Of a stretch of DNA of 64,000 nt, positions 12,956 to 24,839 are shown piece by piece; the first letter of the stretch is position 1, and each line of letters starts with the position of its first letter. Source of the stretch: Trichoplusia ni. Lineage: Eukaryota > Arthropoda > Insecta > Lepidoptera > Noctuidae. The notes under the pieces were generated by a model that was not told the origin of the DNA, did no database searches, and saw nothing but the letters and a program-made list of their open reading frames with translations. The stretch spans positions 1,488,001 to 1,552,000 of the forward strand of contig NC_039500.1 in NCBI RefSeq assembly GCF_003590095.1, written 5' to 3'. A program made the position numbers and the translations under genes.

Positions 12956-13296
12956 AACATTTAGCACTTATATTAGATTAATATTAATCTTTACAGTTTT
13001 TGTCCTTGAGTCTTATACTTTTTTGCTTCAATTTCGATTTGTTTTTATTCATAAAGTTAGAACAAACAATAACCGGGGAAATTTTGCTTGAACAACGAAT
13101 TTAAAGTTTAGATTTTAGACTATTTCCTCCTTTCAGAATAGTTGAATTCCAAAAAAAAGCGATTGCATGTTTACTTTACCTAACATAAGAAAAAAACTAT
13201 GACACATCTCTCGCGCGAAATAATTACGACAGCAGCGACTAATTCCAGCTACATTTCCTGACATAACAATCCTTATATATCATACATTATAACGTA

Positions 13297-13429
13297 ACAC
13301 AACAAGATGGCCTCCGGGACTCTCTGAAGTACCAATTACAGTTAAGTACTGATTCCTTATCAGAACATGTTGATGTTGGCATTAGGAAACACATCAGATT
13401 TTATATTAAGTACCTACTCCTTGTTGTGT
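13297..13429. mobile_element. possible TA-flanked MITE
   Basis: A perfect 10-bp inverted end ACACAACAAG/CTTGTTGTGT encloses 133 bp and has TA on both sides, as for Tc1/mariner MITEs. The ends are short, so chance is not excluded. Confidence 0.35.
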
Positions 13430-15617
13430 TAAAGTTTTAATCTTATGAAGTTATTTCAAGAAAAAACTTCATACTAAAAAATGGAGGGATTTTTTTTGCT
13501 TTTTTGTAATATAAAGTTAGCCAAAAGGTAAAAGAGGAAAACGATTATTCAGGGTATGCTGAATGTCCGTCCGTTAGTCAACAGGCTGTGTAACCTAAAA
13601 CGTTAAAGCTAGACAGTTTTAATTGTGACCGCTGATCTATTTCTGTTGTCAGAACAAAAAAAACAACAAAAAATCTAGTTAAGCTGCGTGGTAGATATAT
13701 TGGATTCATGAACATTCTTTTGCATTTTTTTTTCTTCAGCCTTTTCGAACGGAACGATCAGAGCCGGGAGTCCGACTCGCACTTGCCGGTTCTCTCAAGC
13801 CACTCTCATTATAACATAACCAAGGCCAATATTATAACTGTAGAAATACTTCATAAAACCCCTCATTACACGGTACTTATTCATAAAAACTTTAAATGAC
13901 ACCGATTTAATACGGAACCTCAAGATAACATCGCCATAAAAATAAAAGGTAACCAGATATCGTCAAAAAAGTTTTTAAAACTCAACGACACTCAAAAAGT
14001 TATCGAAATAAAGCAAAAAAAAATATGTCATGGCGGAATAATAAAGTTTGTCGACCAGTTTATGGTTAAAGGGATGTATTTAATAGCTGGATAATGTTTA
14101 TCAAATCATTTTTTCATTATGTTTATCATAATGTTTATCAAAACCTTTATTGCAGGCTATGAGCCTGGAATAAAGGATTAAAAACTGGTTGAATGTGCTC
14201 CTTCTTAAATAAGACTAGCAGTGTGAAAGCGAGACAACGTATTACACTCCGTAGAGCTCCGTCTCTTTCCCTCAACAGTATAACTTTAAGTATGTATATA
14301 GGTATTACTGATCTGTCAACTACCAAATAAAACCACCCTTGCCACTGGATACTAGTTTATCATTAACCAAGCGACAACGTACCTATGCAAACAGGCACAC
14401 ATCAATTACTCTTTCTTTTGACCGTATGTAGGAAGTGGGTGCCTTCATGCCTCATTAAATATCAATGCATTTTACACCATAGAGTGGAGAAACACTGAGA
14501 TAATGGACTTTTTTCCATAACGGTCGATTAAAAACTGTTAGAAACTATTAAACAGTTTATTCCACAAGTGATTTCACAAGTATCCGAATAAATTACAGAA
14601 AGGTAACATCTATTATAAAGAAGATAAAAAAATACCCCGGCAACAGACGAATCTCCAAATGGTCTTGACTAAGCTAATAATAATCTATTTCAAGACGCTT
14701 TTATTTGCGATCCCACTTGTGTACATTTGCAGACAGTCGATTATTCATTAAGTTTCAACACCCACGACTTTTAAACGGATCAACTGATTTTTATAAAACG
14801 TGTCTAAAACACTCGCTCACCTTTAAAAAGAAACAAAATATACTGAACTCTCAATCCGTTGGAGAGCGATTATGCCAAATATAGACAAACACGTAACATT
14901 GGGGCCTAAAAAGAAGTAAATTAAAACCATTAAACTAAATAATCTCAAAGTATGAATATTATTTAATATCATAATACCACCTCATTTCTACTCGAAACAT
15001 TTTTGCGTCTAATTGTTCCTATCTACGTATGACTCGAGAATTCTCTCTCGAATGGAATAATTTTTGAAAATAACGAGACAATTTTAGCCTTTGGCAACGA
15101 CAGTACTGGTTCATGCCTGCGAGTTCTACTCAAGGCCTTATTAAATTGGGTTTGCAAATTAACGCCGAAGCCTACTTCGCACCCTTCTTGGAGATTTTCA
15201 ACGTTGATACATAATTTCGAGAGCCGTATTATTTTGCGCGGCCTCTTTTAGAAGAACTTATCCGGTCTTCAAAAAGGTTTGATAGCCATTTGTTTGACTA
15301 AACGGGTGGAGTGCACACAAAACTTGTGTGAGGAGGGTTATAATTTCATTTCACGTGCATTAACTGTGATGTAGGGAACTCGGTCTTTTAGTTCGTTCCG
15401 GTGTTACAAGGCTTTTAGGGTCTATGCACATGTGCATGCATTTAAGAAGGTAATTATGTAGACACTTTAGTACCTAGTTGCGAGAAATTTACGTTAGTAG
15501 TGCCTTTTTGTCGTAACAATGGTTTTGCATAGAAAATGTAGCTTCCTTCAAGAATTTGATGTAAGTCTTTCAAATATCAGTTGATCGATAACCACAAATA
15601 TTTAATTTTATAGAAAA
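13430..15617. other. no gene seen; dispersed repeat pieces
   Basis: 13560-13660 has TGTCCGTCCGTTAGTC and TAGACAGTTTTAATTGTGAC. 13742-13795 has CGGGAGTCCGACTCGCACTT. Both belong to the dispersed repeat best seen at 16-17 kb. 14218-14275 shares GTGAAAGCGAGACAACG in inverted form with about 57445. Confidence 0.5.
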
Positions 15618-15866
15618 CTAGCTGATCTAGCCAACGTTGTTTTGCGTTATAAATTATTTCTCGTTGTATGTATTTTTAATACGACATTATAAAAAAATAA
15701 AATAAAAAAAAAGTCGTCCATAAAATATTTTTTTTTATTGTATGCAACCCTTAACACTTAGGGATATGAAAAATAGATGTTACTCGATTCTCAGACTTAC
15801 TGAATACGCATATAAAATTTGGTAAAAATTGGTTTAGCTGTTTCGGAGGACTTTTTATATATTAGA
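15618..15866 (-). mobile_element. Helitron-like copy, minus strand (family 2)
   Basis: It starts TCTAATATATAAAAAGTCC at 15866 and ends CTAG at 15618. Its GCCAACGTTGTTTTGC part matches AAAACAACGTTTGCTGGG in the 39.7-kb copy of the same family. Confidence 0.7.
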
Positions 15867-16115
15867 ACATAATATTGATTTCCTTGCACTGAACATATTG
15901 AATTACAGATTTTTTAAACCTTTTTTTATTTATTAATCTAGGAATTTTTCAAAGAATTATCGTAAAACGCGAGTGAGTTACATGTTCAACTTACATAAAT
16001 ATGAATTTAAGATAGATTTCGCAATACATAATAAAAAACCGGCCAAGTGCGAGTCGGACTCGCGCACCGAGGGTTCCGTACAAACCTGCAAGGTTTACAA
16101 AGTTCGTTCATTACG

Positions 16116-16151
16116 ACAATCGAGTCATATAAATATATATGACTCGATTGT
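16116..16151. repeat. perfect 16-bp-arm palindrome
   Basis: ACAATCGAGTCATATA and its exact complement flank a 4-base loop. The right arm abuts the first tandem unit. Confidence 0.85.
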
Positions 16152-17010
16152 AAAACGTTGCTTCATGCCAAATTTCAAGATTCTAGGTCGACTGGAAGTA
16201 CCCTTTAGGTTTTGATTCCCTTGCGAGTACTCGCGCGTTTCAAAATATGCAGCTTAAATTGCTGTTTCTTTTGATTGCGTTGACATAGAAGTTTGATTTT
16301 GTTACAGCTTAAAGGTATTATAGACCTGAGTATTTGGTATGAATTTCAATTTAATACCTCTACGCGTTTATGAGAAAATAGGTAGTAAGTTTAAAATTAT
16401 TAGAAAAAAAATATTATGTGATGTAACTAAAAATTTAAGGTTTTCGGAATTTTTCCTTTATGTGTGCTATAAAACGTTGCTTCGTGCCAAATTTCAAGAT
16501 TCTAGGTCGACTGGAAGTACCCTTTAGGTTTTGATTCCCTTGCGAGTACTTGCGAGTTTCAAAATATGCAGCTTAAATTGCTGTTTCTTTTGATTGCGTT
16601 GACATAGAAGTTTGATTTTGTTACAGCTTAAAGGTATTATAGACCTGAGTATTTGGTATGAATTTCAATTTAATACCTCTACGCGTTTATGAGGAAATAG
16701 GTAGTAAGTTTAAAATTATTAAAAAAAAAAAAATTATGTGATGTAACTAAAAATTTATGGTTTTTGTAATTTTTCCTTTATCTATGGTATAAGACGTTGC
16801 TTCGTACCAAATTTCAAGATTCTGAGTTCACGGGAAGCACCCTGTAGGTTTTGATTCCCTTGCAAGTGTCGAAAATTTGCGGCATAAACGGCTGTATCTT
16901 TTGATTGCGTTGCCTTAGAAGTTTGATTTTTTCACAGCTTCAAGGGACAGTAGACCTGAGTAATTGATATAAATTTCAGCTTCATACCTCCACGCGTTCC
17001 CGAGAAAAAG
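16152..17010 (+). repeat. three tandem units of 319-320 bp
   Basis: Units start at 16152, 16471 and 16791 (AAAACGTTGC, AAAACGTTGC, AAGACGTTGC). Units 1 and 2 are nearly identical across GATTCCCTTGCGAGTACT, TGACATAGAAGTTTGATTTT and TACCTCTACGCGTTTATGAG. Unit 3 is more diverged and breaks off before the ACGG repeat. Open frames of 62 and 80 codons here come from the repeat. Confidence 0.9.
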
Positions 17011-17019
17011 GGTCTTGAC

Positions 17020-17063
17020 AGACGGACGGACGGACGGACGGACAGACGGACGGACAGACGGAC
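17020..17063. repeat. (ACGG/ACAG)n microsatellite
   Basis: About eleven 4-base units of ACGG with ACAG variants sit at the end of the third tandem unit. Confidence 0.9.
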
Positions 17064-17588
17064 AACAAAGTGATCCTATAAGGGTTCCGTTTTTTCCTTT
17101 TGAGGTACGGAACCCTAAAAGTAATAACTATGCATTATATATTACATAAATTATAGGAATAAGGTACTATAACATTATCCTGAATAAACAATCATATCTT
17201 TTCAAGATACACGAAGGATCGCCCTTGACCGGTCGTCGGCGTTTCCAATGTTGACTCTTACCCATTGTATGTTAATGGATCGTCGAGTGTGCAACGGTGC
17301 ATCGTATGAACAGTCGACAAGCGAAAAACACCTCATATCTCTATCTTCTCGGTGTAATTGAAAAGAGATGGCGAATAATCATAAAACGACCTTTTTTGAC
17401 GAAATGGTTAATTTATAAAACAAATGAATGACGTTAAACAGTTTGGGAGACGTTTATTTGATGGAACTGTATTTGCACCGTAAATTATTATTTTAATTAC
17501 GAATTACACTACTTATAAAACGGCCTTTCTTTTACGTCTTTTGGCTACACGGTAAACCGATTGGTATAGGGCGCCAGGATAAAAAATT

Positions 17589-17720
17589 GTGCGACCTACG
17601 ATGACTTGTTCTGAGACTGGTTGATTCTTTGTGCATGTGATTTGAGTGTCTGTGACACAAGGATCAAATTACTTCATCTCTCTCACTAGGAATTTGATCC
17701 CTGTATTGCGTTATTTAAAA
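17589..17720 (+). repeat. SINE family A fragment (tail half)
   Basis: ACTTGTTCTGAGACTGGTTG, TTTGTGCATGTGATTTGAGT and GACACAAGGATCAAATTAC match the family tail. The head is missing. Confidence 0.55.
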
Positions 17721-17837
17721 AATATAGTGGGTCCATAGTAAGGGCGCAGGTATGAAGGGTAGCTTTAAATGTCGTATTACGTTAATTATTACTACTTAAC
17801 GCCTATGAAATATTAACATGAGTAAATCTAAGAACAC

Positions 17838-18000
17838 CTTAATCACACAAGGATTTACTCACGCATATTTAACGGAATCACCCGAGTAACTTCGGCTGCC
17901 GCGGTGATGGAGTCGCGGTCTAAACTGCTACGTCGGAGGTCACCCTATCAAAATGAGAACGACTCGTGCGATCCCGCAGTCGATGTATCATCTTAACTAG
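17838..18000. repeat. dispersed repeat F, diverged copy
   Basis: TTTACTCACGCATATTTAACG followed by CACCCGAGTAACTTCGGC corresponds to TTACTCACGCGTATTTATCG and GCCTGACTAGTTTCGG in the 19-kb copy. The right half has diverged. Confidence 0.45.
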
Positions 18001-18139
18001 AGTTACAATAACATTAAATGTAAAATAGAGTGCGTGTAACTGTCACACGCGAATAAAGTAAAACTTCTTGGCTATTGTACGAGATAGCGATTAATAAAAT
18101 TTATTATTAAATTTAATTTTTCCGTTTTTTTTTTGTTTC

Positions 18140-18213
18140 ATTTGTTTATATACTATAATAATATAATAATAATATATAATATAATATAATAATATAATAT
18201 ATATAATATATAT
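18140..18213. repeat. AT-rich simple repeat (TAATA/TATAA units)
   Basis: Almost pure A and T built from ATAAT and ATATA units. It directly abuts the SINE B tail, so it may have grown from that tail. Confidence 0.8.
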
Positions 18214-18451
18214 CCTGGGACAACTCACACACGGTTATCTGATCCCAAGCTAAGCAGAGCTTGTGTTATGGTAACCAGACAACTGATAAACTTACTTATA
18301 TATTTCTAAATACATACATATTATAGATAAAATTACACCCAGACACCAGAACAAATGATCATGCTCATCACACAACATTTGTCCTGGGCGGGAATCGAAC
18401 CCACGACCTCCGGTATAGCAGTCAGGGTCACTAACCACTAGACCAACAGTA
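18214..18451 (-). repeat. SINE family B, near-complete copy
   Basis: Read on the minus strand it has a tRNA-like head with CTAGTGGTTAGTGACCCTGA (A-box region) and GGTCGTGGGTTCGATTCCCG (B box). The tail is shared with 9.2, 31.5 and 59.7 kb (AATATGTATGTATTTAGAAA). It is the reference copy in this window. Confidence 0.85.
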
Positions 18452-18944
18452 TCTATTGACAAAATTAAAAATATTTAAAAACCGGACGGATAAGAAACGT
18501 GATGCCATATTGCCCTAACAGACTTCCGTTGCATTATCGTCCAGTTACCGCCTTGTCGCGCCTAAAGAAGTTTAACTTCGATAATAATATACGTTTATTA
18601 CGCATCTACAGTTTATTTATACCAAGTAGGTATATATTTTATAACAACGAACTACTGGAATAATAAATTAAATTTAAACATCGTAGATTTATTATAAAAT
18701 TAACATAACGTGTTCATTTGAGTTTTATTATGAGACATCATTATTTATGGACCAATACTATAAACTTAAACGGCGATTAAACTGTTCATGGAAGTCTATT
18801 ATTTCCCGCGCGAAACGCCACGCATCACGGGTCATGAACGAGCTTATCAGCTGAAAGAACCTCTTGAAGTGTGTTTAACTTATTTTAACGCTACTTATAT
18901 AAAAGAGGCTGAAAATTGATTATTTATAGCATCCGGTCAGTTTA

Positions 18945-19085
18945 TTATGATAAACGAATATGATTACATGATGCAACGGTTTACTCACGCGTATTTATCG
19001 GGATTGCCTGACTAGTTTCGGAACCACCCGGAGTCTTTAATCATGAGCTGACGCGGGGGGGCATCACTTGATAATGAATCATTCT
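18945..19085. repeat. dispersed repeat F copy
   Basis: GATGCAACGGTTTACTCACG, TTATCGGGATTGCCTGACTA and CTTTAATCATGAGCTGACGC are shared, directly or inverted, with 36683-36790 and 40236-40375. Confidence 0.7.
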
Positions 19086-19127
19086 CACGATAATTATTAT
19101 TGAATTAATTATTTGAAGATGGCATAC

Positions 19128-19170
19128 TAGCTCCTGCGCGCGACTTTGTCCGCGTGGTTGTGAAGATAAA
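19128..19170 (-). mobile_element. Helitron 3' end remnant, minus strand
   Basis: ACTAGCTCCTGCGCGCGACTTTGTCCGCG is split here as CTAGCTCCTGCGCG and GACTTTGTCCGCGTGG. It is the complement of the usual CCACGCGGACAAAGTCGCG...CTAG end. The body to the right has decayed. Confidence 0.45.
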
Positions 19171-20197
19171 GGTTGGGATTTCTTAAAAATCCGATTTATA
19201 GAATGAAACACAAAACTTCAATAAATAGGCTATATAAAACCGAAAAAATTAAAAAAATTGGACACAAATTCCTTAGCTTAGCGCGTTCAAACAAACAAAC
19301 AAATTCTTCCACTTTACAATATTGGCACATATTAAATTTATTATCACATCAGCATTTACAATAGACAAGATAAGTGTCTGTTCGTATTATTTAACTAACA
19401 CCTAAACTAGTCGCCCAGTACTCATTACTGTACGCTAATATTTGTACTTACCGGTTAAGCCAGTTCAATACTGAGAAACAACCTCATGATTAACAGCTCT
19501 ATGTAAATACGAATCCGATCTTTGTACTCCTTATCAAAAGCGAATAAATCGAATCTATGCATTTTTTTATAATATATCAAATCGTAGTGTTTTTTTAATT
19601 TTGATATATTTTTTTGCTATATATGTATGAGTTTACAAAATTAAATGATTATTTTTGTCAATCTCTTTGCTTGTTTTTCCGTATAATCTCTGAAATGGCT
19701 GGACAGATTTTGATAAGAATATTGCTGGCAGGTTACTGATGTAATAAAGAGAAACTAAGAGCAACTTTTATTAAAAAAAAACCCACGGTTCGTAAGAAAT
19801 AGTCTGGTGTCGGACGGACAGATGTGCACAAGACTGGCAAAAAGACGGTTCCATTTCTACCCTTTGGGTACGAAGCCGTAAACTTGATGTCTGATCAAAA
19901 GCTAGTCTTCTATATCCTGTTAATAATAAATTCTAGGCACATTAAGTAGCGTACTTGTGAGTAATATAACTCGCATTGGCAATAACAAAGCCCTCGACTA
20001 CAATCATCACGACATTGCGATGAGTAATATTTTCACCGGTTTAAGGAAAATCATTGAGTTTATAACGCCTTTATTGGAAATCGAAGTGATATTATCATAA
20101 TACGATAAAGAGCCTTAGTTTATTCATTGCATTTCTGTCTTTAAGGCACGAAAATAGAAATAAATATGTTTTTCTCTGGCCGGTAAAACATTGATAT

Positions 20198-20309
20198 CAT
20201 CATCATCATCATCCACAGCCTTTATCCTCCCACTCCTAGGCATAGGCCTCCCCTTTCTCGTGCAAATTTCTACGGTCCTGTGCTAGCCTCATCCAGACTC
20301 GACCCGACA
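20198..20309 (-). mobile_element. very short 5'-truncated LINE 3' end with 13-bp target duplication
   Basis: The minus strand reads RVWMRLAQDRR, then HEKGEAY, a stop, then EWEDKGCG and TGATGATGATGATG. This is the last part of a LINE protein plus its tail. Identical 13-bp AAAACATTGATAT lies on both sides (20185-20197, 20310-20322). Only about 112 bp of element were inserted. Confidence 0.85.
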
Positions 20310-20322
20310 AAAACATTGATAT

Positions 20323-21170
20323 AAGGGCTAAAAATCGTAAAATAGTTTTTAGTCCATTTGTGTAACTTGACAGACCGCGACGTTCTTTTAAATCAATACT
20401 ACCGACTTACCCAACCCGATGTGAATGACAAGATCACAAATTTACCATTGAATGCATTTAATCAATCTTCTATTACCTGTTACATTCTTTTATACATAAA
20501 CTTTTCATTACGAATCAAAGATATAAGAAGCCATGGTACACAGCTAACACAGCGCAATCTATTCAGAACCAGGACAGAATCAATAGATTGTTATAAGGAG
20601 CTACTCAACTGTAGTAATCAATAATACAGTCTCAAACAGTTATTATATCAACATCAATCAGCTCTACTGATCAATCAGCTGTTGTACTAACAGTCACAGT
20701 CAACCGAACGGTAATTTAACCAAAAGCACAATCGATCGCTCGCCTTGTTCTAAATTTTACTTGCAACAAACTCCACTGACCAATTAAACAAGCATTGTAC
20801 TCGTGCCAACTCGAGAATACTGTTGTGTTGAAAGCTGATAATACATTGTTACTACATGCACTGTCAAGGTTCGTATGCTATTATTATCTACTACATTGTA
20901 AACAAGGTCTGCGGATGTCTGTTTTTGTTGCGTTAATCTCGAGAACTGGTGGACATATTTTGATGAGGTTTCTTTTATATGACAGTCGATGGATTTTAAT
21001 AGTCCCTTAATAACATGCCATTTTGCAATGTTACGTGTTTGTTAAATTAGAATTAATTAAACAAACAAGTTTACATACAATGGTGTTAATTATACAGTGT
21101 TCTATCATAATCATAGTAAATGGCGCGTGGCAATGCAAGGTTTCTTTGCATTGGTTTTTCTTTAAAAAAA
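20323..21170. other. no gene seen
   Basis: Two frames of 71 and 88 codons are open on the plus strand but have no splice signals, domain or codon pattern to support them. Confidence 0.5.
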
Positions 21171-21179
21171 AACGCTTCC

Positions 21180-21335
21180 CATTTACAGGAATTCAATCCT
21201 GTATTCACAGACACATGCACTCAAGATAAGCATTTATAGATCACAAATGCCTGTACTTCGCAGGAAACGAACCCACGACACGTCGCGCACTGTGGGTTTG
21301 GTGTGGTGACCTCAACCACTTGGCTGTTCATGCAG
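21180..21335 (-). repeat. SINE family A copy with tRNA-like head
   Basis: The minus strand shows AGCCAAGTGGTTGAGGTCAC (A box) and GTCGTGGGTTCG (B box), then the tail with GCATTTGTGATC and TGAGTGCATGTGTCTGTGAA. Confidence 0.8.
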
Positions 21336-21339
21336 TCAA

Positions 21340-22850
21340 TGTATTCAAAATCTAGTTAGTTTATGTAAGTCAGAGGCTCATTTAAATGTCTACAGTACGA
21401 GGAAATACCGCAGACTAAGACATAGTTATATTTTATACCGAGAAGTCATCATAAAGACAATTTACAGATATTTAAAGTTGTTAAATTAATTATAAATGAA
21501 TAACAAATGTTAAACAAATTGAAATAGGTCCCTTAAGAAAGAAAGAAATTGTAAAAGTGCTTTGTAATTACAACTGAATTCTGTTAACCGTAAAGAACAG
21601 TCAAATGATAAGGAACAGTTAAAAGATGAAAATCTTCATTCAAGTACTTTCCAAACATGACTATCCCAATACATAATAACTGAAGACCACACAAGCAAAT
21701 TCAAGTAAAAAAAATATTAACACCAATTAGCAAGCAAGTGGATGTGAAAAAAATATAGTTAAATATTCCTTACGCTTACAAGAAAAAACTAGATAATTAT
21801 TAGCCACGCATCAACCGGAAAGCCGATGTTAAATATATGTATGAGAAAATTTACATTTTTATATTTTTTGTATGACTTCTTACACAATAGTTAATGTTAC
21901 ATCAGAATTTCAAACATCTATTGTTCACACATTTATACAGCGGTGTGCAATAAGTACCTAATGACGGAAAAAAGCAAGAAGTACCAAAAGCTTATTAAAT
22001 GAACAACGTTAGTGAATATCTTAGTGAATACACTGGTAGTGGTTAGTGTAAGCGGAAAAATAAAATAATAGGGAATGACCTGGCATACCTAAAAGAAGTT
22101 TTATCTCAGCTTGGGTGTCATTAGTCAAAACAAAGATTTAGACTTGTAATCATTCAGACGATTGTATTTAAATTGTAGTTTTTTTTTTAATGGATCTTAC
22201 TTTACCATTATTTAAGAGTAATATTTCGTAATGATCTGCTCTTTTAGTTGTACAAAATAAAACAAAAAAAAATAAAAAAACAACTGACTGATTATTATCA
22301 AACATGTCTAAGAACACTCTCACATACAACATAAAATAAATTAAAATCGCTCAATCCGTTTTTGAGCTATGATGCCACAGATGGATAGGCAGACACGTCC
22401 ATCCCTAACATTACTCTTTCCGCATCGGGAGTTAAAAAGAGACGCCGCCTATGTCTTTTAATTCTCTCTCTCTCCAACAGCATTGATAAAACTTTAAAGT
22501 ATGGTGTTCGGGTCTCTGATCCTCAGCCTTCAACATCCAGTCTGATCAAGCTACCTTTTAGTTCACCATTCATTTATCTGATCCAACAAACTATTTCTTA
22601 AGTTAGCATTTTTAATAAGCCACACAAACCAAGTATCTGTTCACTAGTAAAAGAAGTATGTATATGCAATGCATTCGGAGACAAGTGATATTTGATATCA
22701 GAAAGATTAACTGAAGGTCGTCCACAGTGAATTGTGATACAATGTCGTAAGCCCACGTGTTTTATGGAATGAATGAAGGTTAGTTAATGCACACGACCTG
22801 CATGGATATTATAGTTATGGAAGTGGCTTCCACACATCTGAATAAAGATC
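21340..22850. other. no gene seen
   Basis: AT-rich. 22330-22440 (CGCTCAATCCGTTTTTGAGC, TATGATGCCACAGATGGATA) resembles 50340-50440, so it is a dispersed repeat of unknown class. Confidence 0.5.
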
Positions 22851-22852
22851 TA

Positions 22853-23093
22853 GGCCCCAATTCTGCTATTTACAATGGCCAATGAACATGGAAATTGGAT
22901 TAAATTGACACTATTGTAAGCATTTTTCAAACACAATAATTGGAAAATCAGTATGGGGCGGATAACTCAAGGTCAATACAATTAATTTCCAATTGTTCTA
23001 TTGGCAAAATGCTTTAGAGAATATGAATAGTTTTATAATTTAATTCGATTACCGATCATTCATCAGCCATTATAAACAGCAGAATCGGTGCCC
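22853..23093. mobile_element. 241-bp MITE with long imperfect inverted ends
   Basis: GGCCCCAATTCTGCTATTTA on the left pairs with the complement of the right end (GGGCACCGATTCTGCTGTTT). Pairing runs for about 34 bp with roughly seven mismatches, including the shared ATGGCC/ATGGCT..ATGAA. The target duplication is not clear. Confidence 0.65.
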
Positions 23094-24630
23094 TGTCCAT
23101 TTGAGTATCTTACTAATTTAGTCCTGAACTTAAAACGCTACAGATAGTAGTCTACAAAAATCAAATAAACTACCCACACAATATTATTTACGCGTTTATA
23201 TTGTTCATCAAATAAATGCCGTGAATTAAACACGTGTCGGTAAGTATACATGTATATAATGTATAGCACACATGTAAATATGTATTGTATAAGAAACTAA
23301 ACATTTGCATTAAGTAGGTAAACACAAGTATGAGAGAAAACACATCATAATAACATAATGTATTTATTTATTCAACCTTAACAGGTACTTAAGAGGTCGC
23401 CATTTGTGGAAAAAAACAAAAAAATAATAAGCGGTGAAATGGAACGATTCTTTCTGGAGTTGGGTATGCGTAATGTATTTTTTTTTGTTTTTTCCTGTGC
23501 CTCTTCCTTGCTAGTTTGTGTTAATAAAAAAGTAGTGGTTCGAACGTCTTTTTAAATGTTAACTTATCGATAATGATTCAATAATTTGTAGTACGAAGTC
23601 TTTTTAGTGCAAATGTTTTAAAGTGGATCCTGGGTTTTAAATGTTGCAACACTGATTGCTCAAAGCTCAATCAAGCTGGGAGGTTTATTAAATAGATTTA
23701 TTATTGACCTTTTCGGATCTTAGACCTCCTTACACAACTTGACGCAGCTTGCGACTTAAAAATGGTTAAATTTTACACTTAGAGATTTTTCTTATTTGTT
23801 TATTAAAGCAAGTATTTCCATTTGAAGGGACAGCAGATAATATTTTTAAGTTAAATCTTAGTTCGAGGGAGATAATTTAAAGAGGTTTATGTCAGTTTTA
23901 ACAAGTATAGTTAAGTTAAATTCATAAAAGAAAATGAAATTATATAAAGAATATGCGACTATTTAAAGATTCATTAGTAATCTTTTTTTTAAGCTACTGA
24001 TATTTATTAGAAATCATTATCATAAAATAGAAATAGATGAATTATTTTCTCGTAAAAACTGAGTGATAGTACTTTTTTTTAATTTACTATCTACCTACGT
24101 ATGCATATTTTATATTTTTAACATTTTAATCTAGTATATCCTAATTTAACTACGACCTATTTCAAAACATAAGTAAAAGAATTAATTAATGGCAGAGAAG
24201 GGTATTTTCTTTTTTGGTCTAGTTTCTGCTATTTACTATTTGATATGTAGGTCAAACACAAAATCTATGTCAATTAAGTAGGTGTCGATATATTTATCTA
24301 TTCCCTTGCATGTCCATATAAAAAACAAAACATTAATATGTTTGCAGACACCATGTACACTTTGCATGCAACACATGTTTCAGCAGATACCATCATGATT
24401 CATTTTGTTCTGACTGCAGACTAATGCTCACTCAATAACCTTGTATTGATATGGTTTCGATACAAGCCCACAAATGTTATATTGCTCGAAATGAGGTCAA
24501 TTGCAAATTCAGGAGAAAATTGCAGTTCACCGTTAGATCTGGCAAGCGGCCTACAAGCCTATTTCCTGACAACCTGACCTATGTCTTGACAGATTGGAAT
24601 ATTCCCACAAAACAGTTTATAAATAAACAC
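23094..24630. other. no gene seen
   Basis: AT-rich DNA with a 64-codon chance frame at 24451-24645. No repeat is recognised. Confidence 0.5.
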
Positions 24631-24638
24631 CGACTTAC

Positions 24639-24815
24639 ATTTTAAACGCCAATGATGATCCTTCCAGGTTATAAAAAAGAAACTCCAACAAAACACTCAC
24701 AAAACGCACTTATAATATTTACGTAGAACACTCGACATCGTAATTCGCACTCGCGGCCGCGAGGACAACGGACACAGCGCACACGTCCGCTCTCTGCGGC
24801 AAACGCCGGGGTACT
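24639..24815 (-). promoter_or_regulatory. candidate CpG-rich promoter and first (5' UTR) exon
   Basis: A short island rich in G+C and CpG (NotI site GCGGCCGC near 24755) stands out from AT-rich surroundings. On the minus strand an initiator-like CTTCAGTACC (24812-24821) is followed by about 175 bases and then a strong donor AAAAT/GTAAGT, the exon ending at 24639. The stretch has only a short upstream frame, as expected for an untranslated first exon. On the plus strand another donor-like ACCAGG/GTGAGT ends near 24838, so direction is uncertain. No coding partner was found. Confidence 0.35.
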
Positions 24816-24839
24816 GAAGTCTTGACGTTGTACCAGGGT

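Larger units (their letters stand above)
16038..17117. repeat. composite dispersed repeat with internal tandem units
   Basis: The left end carries AAACCGGCCAAGTGCGAGTC and GAGGGTTCCGTAC. The right end carries the inverted GTACGGAACCCT (to 17117) after an ACGG/ACAG simple repeat (17020-17063). Between them lie three tandem units of about 320 bp. Pieces with the same end sequences recur in this window and are common in Lepidoptera. The class is not settled. Confidence 0.75.

Noticed and set aside
16339..16527. Frames of 62 and 80 codons near 16-16.5 kb
   Set aside because: They come from the tandem 320-bp repeat units.
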